From contig NZ_VCNP01000031.1 of assembly GCF_006782915.1 (NCBI RefSeq), positions 44,525-108,524 on the forward strand: a stretch of DNA of 64,000 nucleotides. Direction: 5' to 3'. Numbering within the stretch: position 1 is the first letter of the stretch; each line of letters opens with the position of its first letter. The position numbers and the translations under genes were made by a program. Positions 63,925-64,000 of this stretch are shown here, piece after piece. Under the pieces are notes generated by a model. It had not been told where the DNA came from, ran no database searches, and saw nothing but the letters and a program-made list of their open reading frames with translations. This DNA comes from Streptomyces calvus. Its GTDB lineage: Bacteria > Actinomycetota > Actinomycetes > Streptomycetales > Streptomycetaceae.

Positions 63925-64000
63925 GCGGGCCTACGGGGCCGTGACCCGGTGGCGTTCGCGCGCCGCACGGACGTGAGGAGGGGCGGGGGCCCCCCGGGGG

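Noticed and set aside
63925..64000. Another gene at the right edge
   Set aside because: Only 76 bases remain and no start or ribosome site is convincing.

Overview
The window is a high-GC actinobacterial chromosome segment, almost certainly Streptomyces. The gene order matches the Streptomyces ribosomal/RNA-polymerase supercluster (rpsI-rplM, truA-rplQ-rpoA, spc and S10 operons, str operon with tuf, rpoBC, rplJL, rplKA, nusG-secE, then aminotransferase, adenosine deaminase, murB and rpmG). GTG and TTG starts are frequent and third codon positions are very GC-rich. The left edge cuts through rpsI; the last about 75 bases hold nothing I can name.

Region 1 (1-21,000, mostly minus strand) is translation core: rpsI-rplM; a GT87-type membrane glycosyltransferase divergent from an anchored exported protein; truA; and the alpha/spc/S10 series running from rpsJ (promoter side, about 21 kb) down to rplQ. 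secY-adk-map and infA-rpmJ lie inside the series. A strong hairpin between rplO and secY suggests that secY-adk-map forms its own transcription unit. A 40-bp copy of the rpsK 3' end sits exactly 100 bp downstream of the original.

Region 2 (21-27.9 kb) is accessory: two overlapping unknown genes next to a possible frameshifted remnant, gdhA, a 20-bp-period tandem repeat array, a secreted GH10 xylanase with an upstream inverted repeat, a small two-helix membrane protein, and a secreted GH16 beta-glucanase preceded by three CTTAAGC heptamers spaced by 4 bp.

Region 3 (27.9-32.5 kb, minus) is the str operon rpsL-rpsG-fusA-tuf with a clear promoter. Its leader shares a 25-nt hairpin element (24/25 identical) with the S10 operon leader.

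Region 4 (32.7-40.3 kb, plus) is the most interesting part, lying between rpsL and rpoC. It has a Crp-family cyclic-nucleotide-type regulator, then a translationally coupled series: a class III nucleotide cyclase, a STAND/NLR-like protein with a degenerate P-loop and helical repeats, an SPFH/band-7 protein, a three-helix PycTM-like (Pycsar effector) membrane protein, and an M48 metallopeptidase. The M48 frame is broken in a C7-A-C9 tract. The cyclase C-terminus and the NLR-like N-terminus share a Gly/Gln-rich motif (14 of 15 residues identical), the layout of NLR/effector amyloid-signalling pairs. I propose a Pycsar-like conflict system in which the NLR-like sensor recruits the cyclase and the cyclase product triggers the membrane effector.

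Region 5 (40.4-53.7 kb, minus) holds rpoC, rpoB (Asn at the rifampicin-site residue equivalent to E. coli Ser531), rplL-rplJ with an L10-type leader and attenuator-like hairpin, a lipoprotein, rplA-rplK, nusG-secE and tRNA-Trp. Region 6 (53.7-64 kb) is housekeeping: a class I aminotransferase, adenosine deaminase, a TetR gene divergent from an NAD(P)-binding protein across a 60-bp palindromic operator, murB, two MaoC-type hydratases, rpmG, tRNA-Met, tRNA-Thr, an amidohydrolase, a second NAD(P)-binding protein, tRNA-Tyr and a YajQ-family protein.
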